Positions 63,629 through 64,000 of a stretch of 64,000 nucleotides of DNA are shown here, one piece after another; the stretch's first letter is position 1, and each line of letters starts with the position of its first letter. Origin of the DNA: Nesterenkonia lacusekhoensis (GTDB taxonomy: Bacteria; Actinomycetota; Actinomycetes; Actinomycetales; Micrococcaceae); NCBI RefSeq assembly GCF_017876395.1, contig NZ_JAGINX010000001.1, forward strand, positions 1,116,001 through 1,180,000. The letters are read 5' to 3'. The translations under genes were made by a program, and so were the position numbers. Below the pieces are notes generated by a model. It saw only the letters and a program-made list of their open reading frames with translations, was not told the DNA's origin and ran no database searches.

Positions 63629-64000
63629 ATGACATCTCATGTGCTCATGGCCGGCTGCGGGGACCTGGGAACCGCGGTCGGCCTTCGTCTGCTCAGGCGA
63701 GGGTGGGCGGTCACCGGACTGCGACGCCAGCCTTCTGCCTCCGGCGCTCTGGCCACACTGCGCCTCGACCTCGCTGATCCGGCCGACATGCGGCTGCCGA
63801 GCACCGACGTCGTCGTGATGTCGCTGACCGCCGACGGGCGCACCGCAGCCGACTACGAGCGCACTTACCGACAGGGACTGCGGGGTCTGCGTCGTACCCT
63901 GGGCGACCAGCAGCCCCGCCTCGTGTTCGTCTCCTCCACCAGTGTGATCGGCCCCTACGACGGCCAGCGGGTCACCGAGGAGACTCCCCCGGCGCCCAGC
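63629..64000 (+). CDS. NAD(P)-binding Rossmann-fold protein, YeeZ-like (3' truncated)
   Basis: Only the first 124 codons lie in the window. The product starts MTSHVLMAGCGDLGTAVGLR, a nucleotide-binding loop (GCGDLG), followed by LLRRGWAVTGLRRQP, then LRLDLADPADM and LVFVSSTSVIGPYDG, the SDR-like Ser-rich strand. It resembles YeeZ-type epimerase-like proteins of unknown substrate. It begins 12 bases after the Rho_N-like gene. The frame is open to the window edge. Confidence 0.75.
   Translation, partial: MTSHVLMAGCGDLGTAVGLRLLRRGWAVTGLRRQPSASGALATLRLDLADPADMRLPSTDVVVMSLTADGRTAADYERTYRQGLRGLRRTLGDQQPRLVFVSSTSVIGPYDGQRVTEETPPAPS

Noticed and set aside
1-64000. CRISPR arrays, insertion sequences, prophage, restriction or abortive-infection islands
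   Set aside because: No regularly spaced repeats, transposases, integrases or phage genes are seen; the gene content is core actinobacterial throughout.

Overview
The window is one 64 kb stretch of an actinobacterial chromosome. The DNA is GC-rich, and many genes start with GTG or TTG. Marker genes include mshA (mycothiol), rbpA, helY, polyprenol-phosphomannose synthase, a PAC2-family protein, DUF4191, DUF4192, DUF7455 and DUF3054 proteins, a GlbO-type globin, and parE beside sigA. Together with the acidic flavour of several proteins this suggests a Micrococcales member, perhaps Micrococcaceae and Nesterenkonia-like; the genus is a guess. It reads as core chromosome. I see no prophage, insertion sequence, CRISPR array or rRNA operon. 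No stretch above 300 bases lacks a gene; the longest gaps, about 180-265 bases, are described below.

Layout. 0-8.8 kb: ssb, tRNA-Arg(UCU), mshA, tesB, a gluconate uptake/kinase operon with divergent gntR, a conserved hypothetical gene, globin, rpiB and a nei-type glycosylase. 8.9-21.7 kb: thrS, a HIT hydrolase, PI-phosphate synthase, yebC, ruvC-ruvA-ruvB, yajC-secD-secF and rel, almost all on the + strand. 21.7-29.2 kb, - strand: an AbiEi-like orphan, ruvX, alaS, rpsD, a DUF4191 gene, lipA and lipB. 29.4-36.1 kb: a membrane Ser/Thr kinase, then pepA, lpd and sucB; the lipoate genes serve the lipoyl domains of SucB. 36.2-44.0 kb: a PAC2 protein, a DUF4192 protein, sigA, a DUF7455 protein, parE and ctaB. 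44.0-46.4 kb: an ABC transporter whose ATPase gene is frameshifted. 46.4-50.8 kb: an alcohol/aldehyde oxidation module (adhP, GAF-type regulator, aldehyde dehydrogenase, DUF779). 50.8-60.3 kb: an MFS carrier, helY, an amidohydrolase-like protein, ppm1, rbpA, an SPFH-NfeD pair and an rRNA methyltransferase. 60.5-64 kb: a DUF3054 protein, a zinc alcohol dehydrogenase, a stress-type SDR, a Rho_N-like small protein and a truncated Rossmann-fold gene.

The most interesting signals are non-coding. A 28-bp sequence at 60449-60476 matches the actinobacterial XerC/XerD dif site, so the replication terminus may lie here. SigR-type promoter motifs (GGAAT-N18/19-GTT) sit upstream of sigA, rbpA and the PAC2 gene. 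An almost identical pair of TGCAACG repeats, one helical turn apart, precedes both the alcohol and the aldehyde dehydrogenase genes and marks a candidate regulon for the GAF regulator between them. A perfect 14-bp palindrome between helY and the MFS gene supplies a -10 box on each strand and looks like a symmetric leaderless promoter. A palindrome lies over the apparently leaderless ctaB promoter, and a near-consensus LexA box precedes ruvAB. No clearly new multi-gene defence or biosynthetic system was found.
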